From: Ferranicluibacter quercicola
GTDB lineage: Bacteria; Pseudomonadota; Alphaproteobacteria; Rhizobiales; Rhizobiaceae
Length of the DNA stretch: 64,000 bases
Direction: 5' to 3'
NCBI RefSeq assembly: GCF_021168455.1
Contig: NZ_JAJOZR010000012.1
Span: 1-64,000, forward strand
Shown here in pieces: positions 1 to 9,070 of this stretch (position 1 is its first letter; each line of letters opens with the position of its first letter). The notes under the pieces were generated by a model that had not been told where the DNA came from, did no database searches, and worked only from the letters and a program-made list of their open reading frames with translations. A program made the position numbers and the translations under genes.

Positions 1-502
1 AAAAGGCCGATAAGGCTTCTGACCATGCAGACCTTTTCAAGGGTTCCTACTAACTTGTAACAAAACCACTTCAAGTGGTCCAAGCGCAGCGTCCCAAACC
101 TCCGCCTCTGGCGGAGGTCTATGACTTTGTGTCGCGATAGATTGAGAACAATGTAGCCGACCGACCCCAGATCGGTTCTCCGTCACATCACCGACCCTCA
201 GGCTGTTTTCCCTCAGATTATCGGCCCGATGTATCAAAGCCTCGCTTCAAAGCGGCCCCTCACCCTAACCCTCTCCCCGCCCGCGGGGAGAGGGGACGTG
301 CCCTGCTCGGGGTCTTGACGCGCTCGCCTAGCTTGACGTGCGCTCCTTGGTGGTTTTGCTTAAGAGGCGCAAGCCGCGCCACAAGTCCCTTCTCCCCGCT
401 TGGCGGGGAGAAGGTGGCGGCAGCCGGATGAGGGGCGAACTGTACCTCCCGCCGCCGAACGCGACACGCCAAATACCGTGCCCACACCATCATCCGAAAC
501 CC
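1..502. other. gene-free left edge with hairpin and palindromic repeat
   Basis: No convincing gene is seen in the first 500 bases. A perfect 8-bp hairpin (CCTCCGCC/GGCGGAGG, 3-base loop) lies at 99-117 without a T-run, so it is not a clear terminator. The right half (254-438) carries a RIME-like palindromic repeat, listed separately. Open frames across the region have no family resemblance or ribosome binding site that I can see. Confidence 0.6.
254..438. repeat. RIME-like intergenic palindromic repeat
   Basis: Two palindromes flank a spacer. One has the core CTCTCCCCG...CGGGGAGAG at about 268-294. The other has TTCTCCCCGC...GCGGGGAGAAGG at about 390-412. The outer ends read CCCCTCACCC on the left and GGATGAGGGG on the right, forming imperfect inverted ends. 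This matches the Rhizobium-specific intergenic mosaic elements (RIME) known from rhizobial genomes. A second member of the same family sits inside glyS at 19356-19479. The element lies downstream of the minus-strand LysE-family gene. Confidence 0.7.
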
Positions 503-1117
503 TCACCGTGTGGCGACGATCCCCACGGCAGCGCCGATCATCAGCCCGCCCGCCGCGTGGTTGACGCGGCGGATGACGCGGGTGGTGCGCAGCAGGCGGC
601 GGGCGCGGACGGCCAGCAGCACATGCCCGCCGATGACGACGGCCTCGACCGCGAGAATGATGGCGGCGAGCTCGGCAAGCGTCGTGATCGTGAAGCTCGT
701 TCCCACGACGTTCGGCAGCAGCGCGACGTAGAAGAGCGGCATTTTCGGATTGCCGAGGTTCAGCGCGACACCGGTGCAGAAGACGCCGAGCAGGCTGTCC
801 CGCTCGGAGACCGCCTGCATCTCGGGAAGCACGGGCGGCGCGGTCCAGAGCCGGACGCCCATCCAGACGAGATAGGCGGCGCCCGCGAGCCGCAGGGCGG
901 TCATCAGCGTGCCCATCTCCGCGGCGAGCAGGGAGAGACCGAAGGCGGCCAGCGACAGGAAGACGAGAATGCCGACGACCGTTCCCGCGCCATAGGCAAG
1001 GCCCGAGGCCGGCCCGTGCGAGATGGTGCGCAACACGATCGTCATATTGTCCGGCCCCGGGCTCGCGGCGAAGACGAAGAAGGTGAGGGCGAAAGTCAGA
1101 AGCGTCACGGCATCCAT
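503..1117 (-). CDS. LysE/RhtB-family amino acid exporter
   Basis: This 204-residue inner-membrane protein is predicted to export amino acids or similar small metabolites. The motif SPGPDNM at residues 19-25 and the segment NLGNPKMPLFY are typical of the LysE/RhtB family, and the length and roughly six hydrophobic segments fit. The start at 1117 was chosen over an upstream in-frame ATG at 1213 because a GGGAG ribosome binding site precedes it and the family begins at this point. The substrate cannot be told. It is the last gene before the repeat-bearing left edge. Confidence 0.85.
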   Translation of the reverse strand: MDAVTLLTFALTFFVFAASPGPDNMTIVLRTISHGPASGLAYGAGTVVGILVFLSLAAFGLSLLAAEMGTLMTALRLAGAAYLVWMGVRLWTAPPVLPEMQAVSERDSLLGVFCTGVALNLGNPKMPLFYVALLPNVVGTSFTITTLAELAAIILAVEAVVIGGHVLLAVRARRLLRTTRVIRRVNHAAGGLMIGAAVGIVATR

Positions 1118-1295
1118 ATCGGTCTCCCGCGGCAGGGGCGCCGCCGGTCGAGCCGAGCCGAAAGCCTGCCGGCCGAAAGTGTGCCGTGATTTCGGCAGAA
1201 CGGCAAGCGTCAAAACTGCGCGTCATCCTCCTCTGACGATGAGGCGCGTCGGCGCTAGCGCCGCTTCTGTGCCCGGCAAGCGGGCGATGCGAGCG

Positions 1296-1991
1296 TCAGC
1301 GCGACGCCGGCCGTTCGGCCGGTAGAGCGTCCACCTCGGCTTCGTCCACCCGCAAGGGCCGAAAGGTCATGCGGTGCAGCCGGCAGGGGCCGTGGAGAAG
1401 GATGGCGCTGCGGTGATGCGCGGTGGCATAGCCCGCATGCAGCGCAAAACCGTAGCCGGGGAAGACGCCGTCGGCCCGGGTCATCATCCGGTCGCGGGCG
1501 ACCTTCGCGACGATGGAGGCGGCGGCGATGGAGAGGGAGCGGGCGTCGCCCTTGATGACGGCCCGGCCTTCGCAGGCAAGCCCCGGTGGCACGTCGCGCC
1601 CGTCCGCAAGCACGAGCGCCGGCCGCCGATGCAGGCCGCAGACCGCGCGCCGCATCGCGTCGAGGCTCGCCTTGCGGATATCCGTGCCGTCAATGCGGCC
1701 CGCGCCGGAGGAAGCGATCGAGACGGTGGCGGTCGCGAGAATCTCGGTGAACAGCACCTCGCGCCGCTGGGCGGTCAGTTGCTTGCTGTCGTTCAGGCCA
1801 CCGGGAATACGCTGCGGGTCGAGGATGACGGCGGCGGCCACCACGGGGCCGGCCAGTGGGCCGCGCCCGGCTTCGTCCGTTCCGGCGACAGGCCACAGCC
1901 CGTCGCGCTTCGCCGCCGCCTCCAGCGTGAAATCGGGACGGAGGCGGATGTCGAAGAGAAGCGGGGAATCGGTCGTGGTGCGGCGTGCCAT
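1296..1991 (-). CDS. rnhB: ribonuclease HII
   Basis: RNase HII cleaves 5' of ribonucleotides embedded in DNA-RNA hybrids and so starts ribonucleotide excision repair. The 231-residue protein shows the catalytic GTDEAGRGPLAGPV segment with D39 and E40, the NDSKQL motif and the segment KGDARSLSIAAASIVAKVARD that typifies type 2 RNases H. An upstream in-frame ATG at 2147 would add 52 arginine-rich residues foreign to the family, so 1991 is preferred. It lies 178 bases downstream of a SplB-like radical SAM gene on the same strand and may share its transcript. Confidence 0.93.
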   Translation of the reverse strand: MARRTTTDSPLLFDIRLRPDFTLEAAAKRDGLWPVAGTDEAGRGPLAGPVVAAAVILDPQRIPGGLNDSKQLTAQRREVLFTEILATATVSIASSGAGRIDGTDIRKASLDAMRRAVCGLHRRPALVLADGRDVPPGLACEGRAVIKGDARSLSIAAASIVAKVARDRMMTRADGVFPGYGFALHAGYATAHHRSAILLHGPCRLHRMTFRPLRVDEAEVDALPAERPASR

Positions 1992-2169
1992 GAGGGCAGA
2001 CTCGCACGGGAGGCCGATTCCCCGCAAGACCCCCAGGCGGATGCGGCGGCGCCGGGGGTGGAGGCCGGTGGCTTTGCGGAAGCCGTCGGCCTCGGGTGAT
2101 CGCATGCTACGAGGGACATGCGATCCCGTTCGGTGTCCGGATGTCACCGGACGAAGGTCTTCGCTCGCG

Positions 2170-3327
2170 TCACAGCAGCGAGAGCTGCACGCCCGTCCCG
2201 AGCGGGGGAACGAAGAGATCGCAGTTCAGCGCCCGCCGGTTGGTGTTCAGCTCCAGCCGCTTGGCGGCCAGCTCGAAGCGGCGGCCGATCTGCCAGGCAT
2301 AGGGCCCGGCACCCTTCATCCGCTTGGTGAAGTCGGCGTCGTAATCCTTGCCGTCGCGCATCGAGCGCACCAGCGACATGACATGGCGATAGCGGTCCGG
2401 GTAATGTTGCAAGAGCCAGTCGCGGAAAAGGGGGCTGACCTCCAGCGGCAGGCGCAGGATGACATAGCTCGCCTCGCTCGCACCGGCCGCCTTGGCGGAG
2501 TCCAGCACGCGCTCGATCTCGTGGTCGTTGAGGGCGGGAATGACGGGCGCCATCAGCACGCTCGCGGGAATGCCGGCCTCCGACAGCTTGCGGATCGCAT
2601 CCAGCCGCTTCTCCGGCGTCGAGGCGCGCGGTTCCATCAGCCGCGCCAGCTTGCGGTCGAGCGTCGTCACCGAAAGGCCGACGCGCGCGAGACCCTTTTC
2701 CGCCATCGGCGTGAGAATATCGATATCGCGGGTCACCATCGCCGATTTCGTGACGATCATGACCGGGTGATCGGCCGCCTTCAGCACCTCCAGGATCTGG
2801 CGCATGATCCGCCACTCCTTTTCGATCGGCTGGTAGGGGTCGGTGTTCGTGCCGATCGCGATCGGCTTCACCTTGTAGCCGGGCTTGGCCAGTTCGCGCT
2901 CCAGAAGCTTTGCCGCATCCGGCTTGGCAAACAGCCGCGCCTCGAAGTCGAGTCCGGCGGAGAGGCCCATATAAGCATGCGTCGGCCGGGCGAAGCAGTA
3001 GATGCAACCATGCTCGCAGCCGCGATAGGGGTTGACCGAGCGGTCGAAGTGAATGTCCGGCGAATCGTTGCGGGCAATGATCGTGCGCGGCTTTTCCACC
3101 TGCACCTCCGTCTTGAACGGCGGCAGGTCCTCCAGCGAGTTCCAGCCGTCGTCCTCGGTGCTGCGCGTCACAGGCTCGAACCTTCCCGAGGTGTTGATCC
3201 CGGCGCCACGGCCGCGACGGCGGTCCACCTCGATGCGAAGGCCGGTTTCGACCATCAGTGCGTCGGCCACATCGGCCCGATTGCCGGGCGCAAATGCGCC
3301 CTGCCTGACATGGGACAGATCGTTCAT
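2170..3327 (-). CDS. SplB-like (PA0069-family) radical SAM protein
   Basis: This 385-residue radical SAM enzyme has the cluster-binding motif C104-x3-C108-x2-C111 (CEHGCIYC) preceded by the PYRGCEHG context of the PA0069/Rv2578c-like families. These belong to the group named after spore photoproduct lyase (COG1533, called DNA repair photolyase). The reaction is unknown. No full SPL catalytic set can be confirmed by eye. A candidate LexA box overlaps its promoter (see 3413-3427) and rnhB follows on the same strand, which together hint at a DNA-repair role; that is inference. Confidence 0.88.
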   Translation of the reverse strand: MNDLSHVRQGAFAPGNRADVADALMVETGLRIEVDRRRGRGAGINTSGRFEPVTRSTEDDGWNSLEDLPPFKTEVQVEKPRTIIARNDSPDIHFDRSVNPYRGCEHGCIYCFARPTHAYMGLSAGLDFEARLFAKPDAAKLLERELAKPGYKVKPIAIGTNTDPYQPIEKEWRIMRQILEVLKAADHPVMIVTKSAMVTRDIDILTPMAEKGLARVGLSVTTLDRKLARLMEPRASTPEKRLDAIRKLSEAGIPASVLMAPVIPALNDHEIERVLDSAKAAGASEASYVILRLPLEVSPLFRDWLLQHYPDRYRHVMSLVRSMRDGKDYDADFTKRMKGAGPYAWQIGRRFELAAKRLELNTNRRALNCDLFVPPLGTGVQLSLL

Positions 3328-3384
3328 GGGACACTCCGGGGAACATGGACGGTCCGGTTTTCACCCCACCGTCATGTCGTTCTC

Positions 3385-3430
3385 TCTTCGGTCAGTGATA
3401 ACCATAATAAGAGAACATTGCAAGAACAAA
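3385..3430 (-). promoter_or_regulatory. candidate sigma70 promoter overlapped by LexA/SOS box
   Basis: Read on the minus strand, GTTC-N7-GTTC occupies 3427 to 3413, the form of the alphaproteobacterial LexA box. Its central TTGCAA can serve as a -35, with TATCAC 17 bases downstream as a -10, placing a start about 60 bases before the radical SAM gene. LexA binding there would block the promoter. The 8 fixed bases would occur about once or twice by chance in a window this long, so the support is the location rather than the match alone. Confidence 0.5.
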
Positions 3431-3561
3431 TACGCCGGTGACGCCTTGGAAGCGATCTCCCCGCTGTCCCGTCGCCGGCGGATTCATCATGAATGACGGG
3501 ATACTGGCCTGTTTTGTACAGGTTTTATGGCATTCCCCTGTGCAATGCGGTACGACCGGCC

Positions 3562-4074
3562 ATGCTGACGATCCTGATGGAAACCCGCGATAGCGAGACG
3601 AGGCTGGCGCAATCGCTGGCCGCGCTGGTGGCCGGCGCGGTGGAAGGCCTCATCAGCGATGTGATCGTCCTCGATCACGGCTCGCAGGATGCCTCCGGCC
3701 AGGTGGCCGATGCCGCGGGTGCGCGGTTCCTCACACGCTGGGATATGGCGGATGTCCTGCGCTCGGCGCGCGGCGAATGGCTGCTCCTGATCGAGCCGGG
3801 TGCCCGGCCGCTCGGGCGCTGGGTCGACGAGATCGCCGAGCACATGGCGATCGGCCGGGGCCCCGCTTGCTTCTCGGCCTCCCGCCGGCACAGGCGGCCG
3901 CTTCTGGCCCGTCTCGCCTCGCGCCGTCCGCCGCTGGAACAGGGGTTCCTGATCAAGCGCACGCAGGCCGCGGGCATGACGAGATCCGGCATGTCGCTCG
4001 CCGATTTCGTCTCCCGTCGCGGCGTGCACCGCCTGTCGAGCGAGCTGATGCCGGCCTGGGCTTCGGGTCGTTGA
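3562..4074 (+). CDS. small glycosyltransferase-like protein
   Basis: The predicted 170-residue protein begins MLTILMETRDSE and has a DHGSQDASG segment near residue 38, which looks like the N-terminal nucleotide-binding part of a GT-A (family 2) glycosyltransferase. It is much shorter than a complete enzyme (usually 230-300 residues) and no clear acceptor domain follows, so activity is doubtful. The start at 3562 fits the predicted fold; a longer in-frame ATG exists at 3493. It runs convergent with moaB, 47 bases away. Confidence 0.6.
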   Translation: MLTILMETRDSETRLAQSLAALVAGAVEGLISDVIVLDHGSQDASGQVADAAGARFLTRWDMADVLRSARGEWLLLIEPGARPLGRWVDEIAEHMAIGRGPACFSASRRHRRPLLARLASRRPPLEQGFLIKRTQAAGMTRSGMSLADFVSRRGVHRLSSELMPAWASGR

Positions 4075-4121
4075 GGGTCTTTCCTTATCGCCGGACGATG
4101 TCGATCCGCTGAACCACACGC

Positions 4122-4658
4122 TCACCGCTTCAGGTGTTCGTCCAGCCGCGGCATTATTTCCACGAAATTGCAGGGCCGGTGGCGCAGGTCGAGCTGCTGG
4201 CCGAGAATGCCGTCCCAGGCATCGCGGCACGCGCCGGGCGAGCCGGGCAGCACGAAGACGAAGGTCGCGTTCAGCACGCCGCCGGTGGCGCGCGACTGGA
4301 TGGTCGAGGTGCCGATCTTGTCATAGGAGATGCGGTGGAAGATGGCGGAGAAGCCGTCCATCTTCTTCTCGAACAAGGGCTCCAGCGCGTCGGGCGTCAC
4401 GTCGCGCCCGGTAAAGCCCGTGCCGCCGGTGGTGATGACGACGTCGATCTCGGGATCGAGGCTCCAGGCCGTCACCTGCGCGGCGATGGCGGCGCGGTCG
4501 TCGGGCACGATGCCGCGTGCGGCCAGCACATGGCCGGCCGCCGTCAGCCGCGCCACCAGCGTGTCGCCGGATGTGTCCGTCTCCGGCGTGCGGGTGTCGG
4601 AAACGGTGAGCACCGCGATGGAAACGGGCACGAAGGTGCGTGTCGTGTCGATCGTCAT
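4122..4658 (-). CDS. moaB: molybdenum cofactor biosynthesis protein MoaB/MogA family
   Basis: This 178-residue protein belongs to the MoaB/Mog family, which adenylates molybdopterin ahead of molybdate insertion. The signature TTGGTGFTGRDVTPDAL (TGGTG binding loop) and the acidic segment MDGFSAIFHRIS are visible. The start at 4658 follows an AAGGAC sequence; upstream residues in the same frame are shadow of ispE. It is 13 bases downstream of ispE and probably the last gene of a TPR-ispE-moaB operon. Confidence 0.9.
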   Translation of the reverse strand: MTIDTTRTFVPVSIAVLTVSDTRTPETDTSGDTLVARLTAAGHVLAARGIVPDDRAAIAAQVTAWSLDPEIDVVITTGGTGFTGRDVTPDALEPLFEKKMDGFSAIFHRISYDKIGTSTIQSRATGGVLNATFVFVLPGSPGACRDAWDGILGQQLDLRHRPCNFVEIMPRLDEHLKR

Positions 4659-4671
4659 TGGGCGTTCGTCC

Positions 4672-5628
4672 TTAGCTTCCCAGCGTGGTGCAGGGCAGAA
4701 GATACCAGTCGGGATGGGCCGCGCGCAGGTGCGCCGCCGCCCGGTCTCGCGCCGCGACGTCGCGGAAGAGGCCGAAGCAGGTGGCACCGGAGCCGGACAT
4801 GCGGGCAAGTGCTGCGCCGGCGTCTGCGAGTGCTGCGCGGACCGCGCCGATGACGGGCGCAAGCGAGAGCGCCGGCTGCTCCAGATCGTTGCGTGTCGCG
4901 GCGATCGCCGCGATCCAGTCGTCCGGCGCGGCAAGCCGTTCGGGAAGCGTCAGCGGCGGGTTGGTCTTGTTGGTGAGCGTGCGGAACACCGCAGGCGTGG
5001 AGACCGCAGCACCGGGATTGACCAAGAGAGCGGGAAAGGCGGGCAGGCCGATGACCGGCGTGATCGCCTCGCCGATGCCGCGGGCGATCAGCGGCCGGCC
5101 GGTCAGGCACATCGGCAGGTCGGCGCCGAGCGAGAGGCCGAGCGCGGCAAGGTCGATGTTCACAGGGAGGTCGTGCGACGCGCCCCAGAGGCGCATGAGC
5201 CCGATGAGGGCCGTGGCGGCATCCGCCGAGCCGCCGCCGATGCCGGAGGCAACGGGCAGGGCCTTTGTCAGATGCAGGGCGACCGGGCCGCAGGGCAGGC
5301 CGAGCCTGGTCAGTCGCGTGCGCAGCAGGTCCCGCGCCTTCAGCACGAGGTTGGCGTTCCCGCCATCGGCCCCCACCGGCACATCGCCGGCAAACGGGCC
5401 GGAGACGGTGAAGCTGTCGGTTTCTGAGAGCGCCAGCGACAACCGGTCGCCGTCATCGGCAAAGGTCACGAGGCTTTCGAGAAGATGGTGGCCGTCGGCG
5501 CGCTGGCCGACGACATGCAGGGCGAGATTGATCTTCGCCGGTGCCATGAGCACCAGCGGCACGTCAGCACCCTGATCCACCGGAGCAGGTGCGCTCAAGA
5601 CCTCCGGCATGATAAGGGTGTCAGCCAC
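4672..5628 (-). CDS. ispE: 4-diphosphocytidyl-2-C-methyl-D-erythritol kinase
   Basis: IspE phosphorylates CDP-methylerythritol in the non-mevalonate (MEP) isoprenoid pathway. The 318-residue GHMP kinase has the N-terminal APAKINLALHV motif near residue 29, the ATP loop LPVASGIGGGSADAAT and the C-terminal MSGSGATCFGLF motif. A short N-terminal extension precedes APAKINL. It lies 9 bases after the TPR gene, with moaB following. The polyprenyl synthase at 7.7-8.7 kb and dxs at 46.6-48.5 kb belong to the same overall route. Confidence 0.95.
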   Translation of the reverse strand: MADTLIMPEVLSAPAPVDQGADVPLVLMAPAKINLALHVVGQRADGHHLLESLVTFADDGDRLSLALSETDSFTVSGPFAGDVPVGADGGNANLVLKARDLLRTRLTRLGLPCGPVALHLTKALPVASGIGGGSADAATALIGLMRLWGASHDLPVNIDLAALGLSLGADLPMCLTGRPLIARGIGEAITPVIGLPAFPALLVNPGAAVSTPAVFRTLTNKTNPPLTLPERLAAPDDWIAAIAATRNDLEQPALSLAPVIGAVRAALADAGAALARMSGSGATCFGLFRDVAARDRAAAHLRAAHPDWYLLPCTTLGS

Positions 5629-5637
5629 GGCCCGCCG

Positions 5638-7476
5638 TCAGGACTTCTTGCCGGGCACGGCCACTTCCGGCGGCTTCGGCTTGCCCTCGGCTTCGGCGGC
5701 CGCGGGAACCTTCGTCTCCAGCGGCGGCAGGCCGTTTTCGATCTTCGCCTTGATCTTGGGGATTTCCTCCGCCTCGGGCTTCAGCTCCAGCGTCTGGTTC
5801 CACTGGAACACGGCCTCGAGCTTGCGGCCGACGCGCCAGTAGGCATCGCCCAGATGGTCGTTGATCGTGGGGTCGCCGGCCATCAGCTCGGCGGCGCGCT
5901 CCAGTTCGGCCACGGCCTCGTCGAACTGTCCCAGCCGGAAATAGGCCCAGCCGAGCGAATCGACGATGTAGCCGTCATCCGGCTTCAGCTCGACGGCGCG
6001 GCGGATCATGTTCAGCCCCTCGTCGAGGTTCATGTTCTTGTCCACCCAGGAATAGCCGAGATAGTTCAGCACCTGCGGCTGGTCGGGGTTCAGCTCCAGC
6101 GCCTTCTTGAAGCTCGGCTCGGCCTTCTCCCATTCCTTCAGCCGCTCATAGGCGATACCGCGCTGGAAGTAGATCGACCAGTCGGTGCGCTTGGGCATGG
6201 GGCCGAGGACCTCGATGGCCTTGTCGTAGGTGACGGCCATCTCCTTGTAGTCCTTGGCATCCGAAAGCACGCTGCCATAGGCGACATAGCTGCGGATGTC
6301 CTTCGGATCGAGGTCGATCAGCTCGCGCAGGTGTTTCTTCGCATCATCCACCTTGCCGACTTCGGCCAGGGCCAGCCCCAGCTGCATCTCCGACAGGCGG
6401 CGCATGGGCGAGCCCTGCGGCACCTGGCCGTAGAGCGCGATGGCGCGTTCCGGCTTCTTCAGCGTCTCGGCAATGCCGCCGAGCATGACGAGAATGTCGG
6501 CGCTGTCGGGATCGAGCGCGCGGGCCGTCTGCAGGTAGAGCGAAACGATATCTTCCGCGCCCTCGCGGTTGAGCGCGGCACCCACGGAGAACAGCACGGC
6601 GGCAGCGCCCTGGCTCGCATTGCGAACCTGCTGTTCCTGCGGCTTGCCATCCTCGATGCTCTTGCGAAGGGCATCGAGCGGCGCGTAGTTGTTGACGAAG
6701 CTCTGCCCGAGCGAAATCGTGTCGAGCGCCTTCTGCTTGTTGCCGTCGGTCGCCTCCAGCCGTGCGAGCGCGATCACCGAGCGGATGAACGTATCGGGCG
6801 CGGCGCCGCCGCCGTTGCGGTCCGTCACCGCCTCGTTGAATTTGGTGCGCGCGGTCTGCTTGTCGCCGGCCGCGAGCGCGATGGCGCCCTGCTGGTAGCT
6901 CTTGAAGATGGCGAACCATTCCGGTCCCTTCATCTCCTGGATCATGGCGATCGCGTCCTTGGGCTTGCCCTGTCCGGCCTTCGCCCAGGCCAGCAGCAGG
7001 CCGTTCATCATCCGGTCCAGATCGTTCGGTCCGGAATATTTCAGGATCTTCTCCGCATTGCGGAATTCCTTCTTCCGGATCGCATCGACGCCGCGCGCGA
7101 CGGTGGTGATCCGCTCGACGGAGGCATCGTCCTTCAGCTGCGTCGCGATCTTCACGCCCTCGGCGAAATCGCCGTTCATCAGCGAGGTGATCATCAGCCG
7201 CTGCTTGACCTCGACATTGTCGGGCTCGAACTCCAGCGCCGTGCGATAGAGCTTGGTCGCGGTGTCGAGATCGTGATCGACGTCGGCGGTGCGTGCGGCA
7301 AGAAACGAGCCGGAGAAGCTGTTGACGGAGTTCACGTCGAAGGGCTTGGCGGTCTCCGCTTCGGCCTTGGCGGCCGGAGCCGGGGTCTCCTGGGCGGATG
7401 CCGGGCCGGAAACGATGCCGGCAAGCGTCAGAAACGCCACGCTGGTGAGCATCCGAAGAGTATGTTTTTGCCGCAT
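5638..7476 (-). CDS. exported tetratricopeptide-repeat protein
   Basis: The 612-residue protein starts with a signal peptide ending near ASAQE at about residue 30, followed by an Ala/Glu-rich stretch and then helical repeats. Clear TPR units lie in the C-terminal half, for example around YLGYSWVDKNMNLDEGLNMI, LGWAYFRLGQFDEAVAELE and LGDAYWRVGRKLEAVFQWN. It ends in a Pro/Lys-rich tail. It is the first gene of the operon with ispE and moaB. TPR proteins of this size are often periplasmic or outer-membrane scaffolds; the partner is not known. Confidence 0.85.
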   Translation of the reverse strand: MRQKHTLRMLTSVAFLTLAGIVSGPASAQETPAPAAKAEAETAKPFDVNSVNSFSGSFLAARTADVDHDLDTATKLYRTALEFEPDNVEVKQRLMITSLMNGDFAEGVKIATQLKDDASVERITTVARGVDAIRKKEFRNAEKILKYSGPNDLDRMMNGLLLAWAKAGQGKPKDAIAMIQEMKGPEWFAIFKSYQQGAIALAAGDKQTARTKFNEAVTDRNGGGAAPDTFIRSVIALARLEATDGNKQKALDTISLGQSFVNNYAPLDALRKSIEDGKPQEQQVRNASQGAAAVLFSVGAALNREGAEDIVSLYLQTARALDPDSADILVMLGGIAETLKKPERAIALYGQVPQGSPMRRLSEMQLGLALAEVGKVDDAKKHLRELIDLDPKDIRSYVAYGSVLSDAKDYKEMAVTYDKAIEVLGPMPKRTDWSIYFQRGIAYERLKEWEKAEPSFKKALELNPDQPQVLNYLGYSWVDKNMNLDEGLNMIRRAVELKPDDGYIVDSLGWAYFRLGQFDEAVAELERAAELMAGDPTINDHLGDAYWRVGRKLEAVFQWNQTLELKPEAEEIPKIKAKIENGLPPLETKVPAAAEAEGKPKPPEVAVPGKKS

Positions 7477-7705
7477 GACAAGCCTTTCGTTTCGGATGCG
7501 CCGCGCAAGCGCCTAACCGGAATCAGTTCTGTAGTGATAACGCACTCCGCGCAGAACCGGAATTGCGTCCAGCCGGGTTCGACCCTTATCGAAAAGCATC
7601 ACCCTTGGTTGCGGCAGGCTTGGCAAGACAGAATGGCTTTTTTGGCGCAAGGCCTCACAAAACTGCCTGGTCTGTCCGATCCCGGCCGAAGCCTCGGAGC
7701 CGGCG

Positions 7706-8722
7706 TCAGTTCACGCGGTCGATGCAGAAGTCGATGACCTCCAGCAGCGCATCCTTCCACGGCGAGGCGGGCAGCGGCGCCAGCGCATCGCGCGCGATCG
7801 TGCCGTAATGCCGGGCGCGGGCGATCGTGTCGGTCAGGCCGCCATAGCGCGTGATGAGCCCCAGAGCGTGTTCCAGGTTCGCGTCGGTGGCGTTGCCGCC
7901 CTCGATCGCGTCCTTCCAGAAGCTGCGCTCCTCGGCCGTTCCCCGTCGATAGGACAGGATGACCGGCAGGGTGATCTTGCCTTCGCGAAAGTCGTCGCCG
8001 ACATTCTTGCCGAGATCGGCCGCCTTGCCGCCATAGTCCAGAACGTCGTCGACCAGCTGGAAGGCGAGGCCGAGATTCATGCCGTAGGACTTGAGTGCGT
8101 TGCGGGCGGAGCGATCGGTTTTGGCGACGATCGGGCCGACTTCGGCAGCGGCTGCAAAGAGCGCGGCCGTCTTTGCGCGGATGACGGAGAGGTAGTCGTC
8201 CTCCGTCGTCTCCATGTTCTTGGCGACGGAAAGCTGCAGCACTTCGCCCTCGGCGATCACGGAGGCGGCGGTCGAGAGCACGTCGAGCGCATCGAGCGAG
8301 CCGACCTCGACCATCATCCGGAACGCCTGGCCGAGCAGGAAGTCGCCGACGAGCACGCTTGCCTGGTTGCCCCAGATCATCCGGGCCGTGGACTTGCCGC
8401 GCCGCAGATCGCTTTCGTCCACCACGTCGTCATGCAGCAGCGTTGCCGTGTGCATGAATTCCACGCTGGTCGCCAGCTTCACATGCGCATCGCCGTGGAA
8501 ACCGAACATCGCCGCAGAGGCGAGCGTCAGCATGGGCCGAAGCCGCTTGCCGCCCGACGAGATCAGGTGGTTGGCAACCTCGGGGATCATCTCGACATCC
8601 GACCCGGCCTTTGCCAGGATCAGCTGGTTCACCCGCTCCATGTCGGCTTTGGTCAGATCGACCAGCGGCTGCACCGAGGCCTGTTTGTTCTTGCCGTCTT
8701 CCAGCGGTATCACGACGCCCAA
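7706..8722 (-). CDS. ispB: polyprenyl (octa/decaprenyl) diphosphate synthase
   Basis: This trans-prenyltransferase of 338 residues builds the ubiquinone side chain from IPP and an allylic primer. It carries both aspartate-rich motifs, DDVVD at residues 98-102 and DDVLD near 225, and the GGKRLRPML segment. The side-chain length cannot be read safely; rhizobia usually make Q-10, so it may be a decaprenyl (DdsA-type) enzyme. It is transcribed divergently from the DUF2007 gene. The UbiA found at 26.8-27.8 kb would use its product. Confidence 0.92.
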   Translation of the reverse strand: MGVVIPLEDGKNKQASVQPLVDLTKADMERVNQLILAKAGSDVEMIPEVANHLISSGGKRLRPMLTLASAAMFGFHGDAHVKLATSVEFMHTATLLHDDVVDESDLRRGKSTARMIWGNQASVLVGDFLLGQAFRMMVEVGSLDALDVLSTAASVIAEGEVLQLSVAKNMETTEDDYLSVIRAKTAALFAAAAEVGPIVAKTDRSARNALKSYGMNLGLAFQLVDDVLDYGGKAADLGKNVGDDFREGKITLPVILSYRRGTAEERSFWKDAIEGGNATDANLEHALGLITRYGGLTDTIARARHYGTIARDALAPLPASPWKDALLEVIDFCIDRVN

Positions 8723-8831
8723 GGCGAAGCACTCCTGTTCAAGCTACTCCTCTGAGAATAGAAAGGGGTGGCTTTCGCGGCAAGTGGCGATTTGTCCCAA
8801 GCCACTGACGAATGGGGAAAAAGCGAGACAG

Positions 8832-9056
8832 ATGAAAGAATTGATCCGTACCAACGACGCCGTCGTGCTCTCTTTCGCCGAAAGTCTGATGCGCGATGCC
8901 GGCATTGTCTGCTTCATCGCCGACCAGGGCATGAGCATTCTCGACGGTTCGCTCGGCCTGCTGCCGCGCCGCCTGATGGTGCAGGGCGAGCGCGCCGAGG
9001 AGGCGAGAAGCATCCTCTCGGATGCGGGCCTTGCGGCGGAACTGCGCGACCGGTGA
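8832..9056 (+). CDS. DUF2007-type small protein
   Basis: The 74-residue protein begins MKELIRTNDAVVLSFAESLM and contains ADQGMSILDGSLGLLPRRLMV. This is the pattern of DUF2007, a small ferredoxin-like fold called a putative signal-transducing protein; the function is unknown. It lies 14 bases upstream of the methyltransferase gene, as is common in Rhizobiales, and is the first gene of a plus-strand set with the methyltransferase, S49 peptidase and a small membrane protein. Confidence 0.85.
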   Translation: MKELIRTNDAVVLSFAESLMRDAGIVCFIADQGMSILDGSLGLLPRRLMVQGERAEEARSILSDAGLAAELRDR

Positions 9057-9070
9057 CGGGACGGGGAGAC

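Noticed and set aside
37..237. 66-codon minus-strand frame at the left edge
   Set aside because: No ribosome binding site, no recognisable family and it overlaps a hairpin; likely chance.
338..1189. Long plus-strand frame of about 280 codons over the LysE gene
   Set aside because: Antisense shadow of a clear LysE gene, with low-complexity charged translation typical of high-GC shadows.
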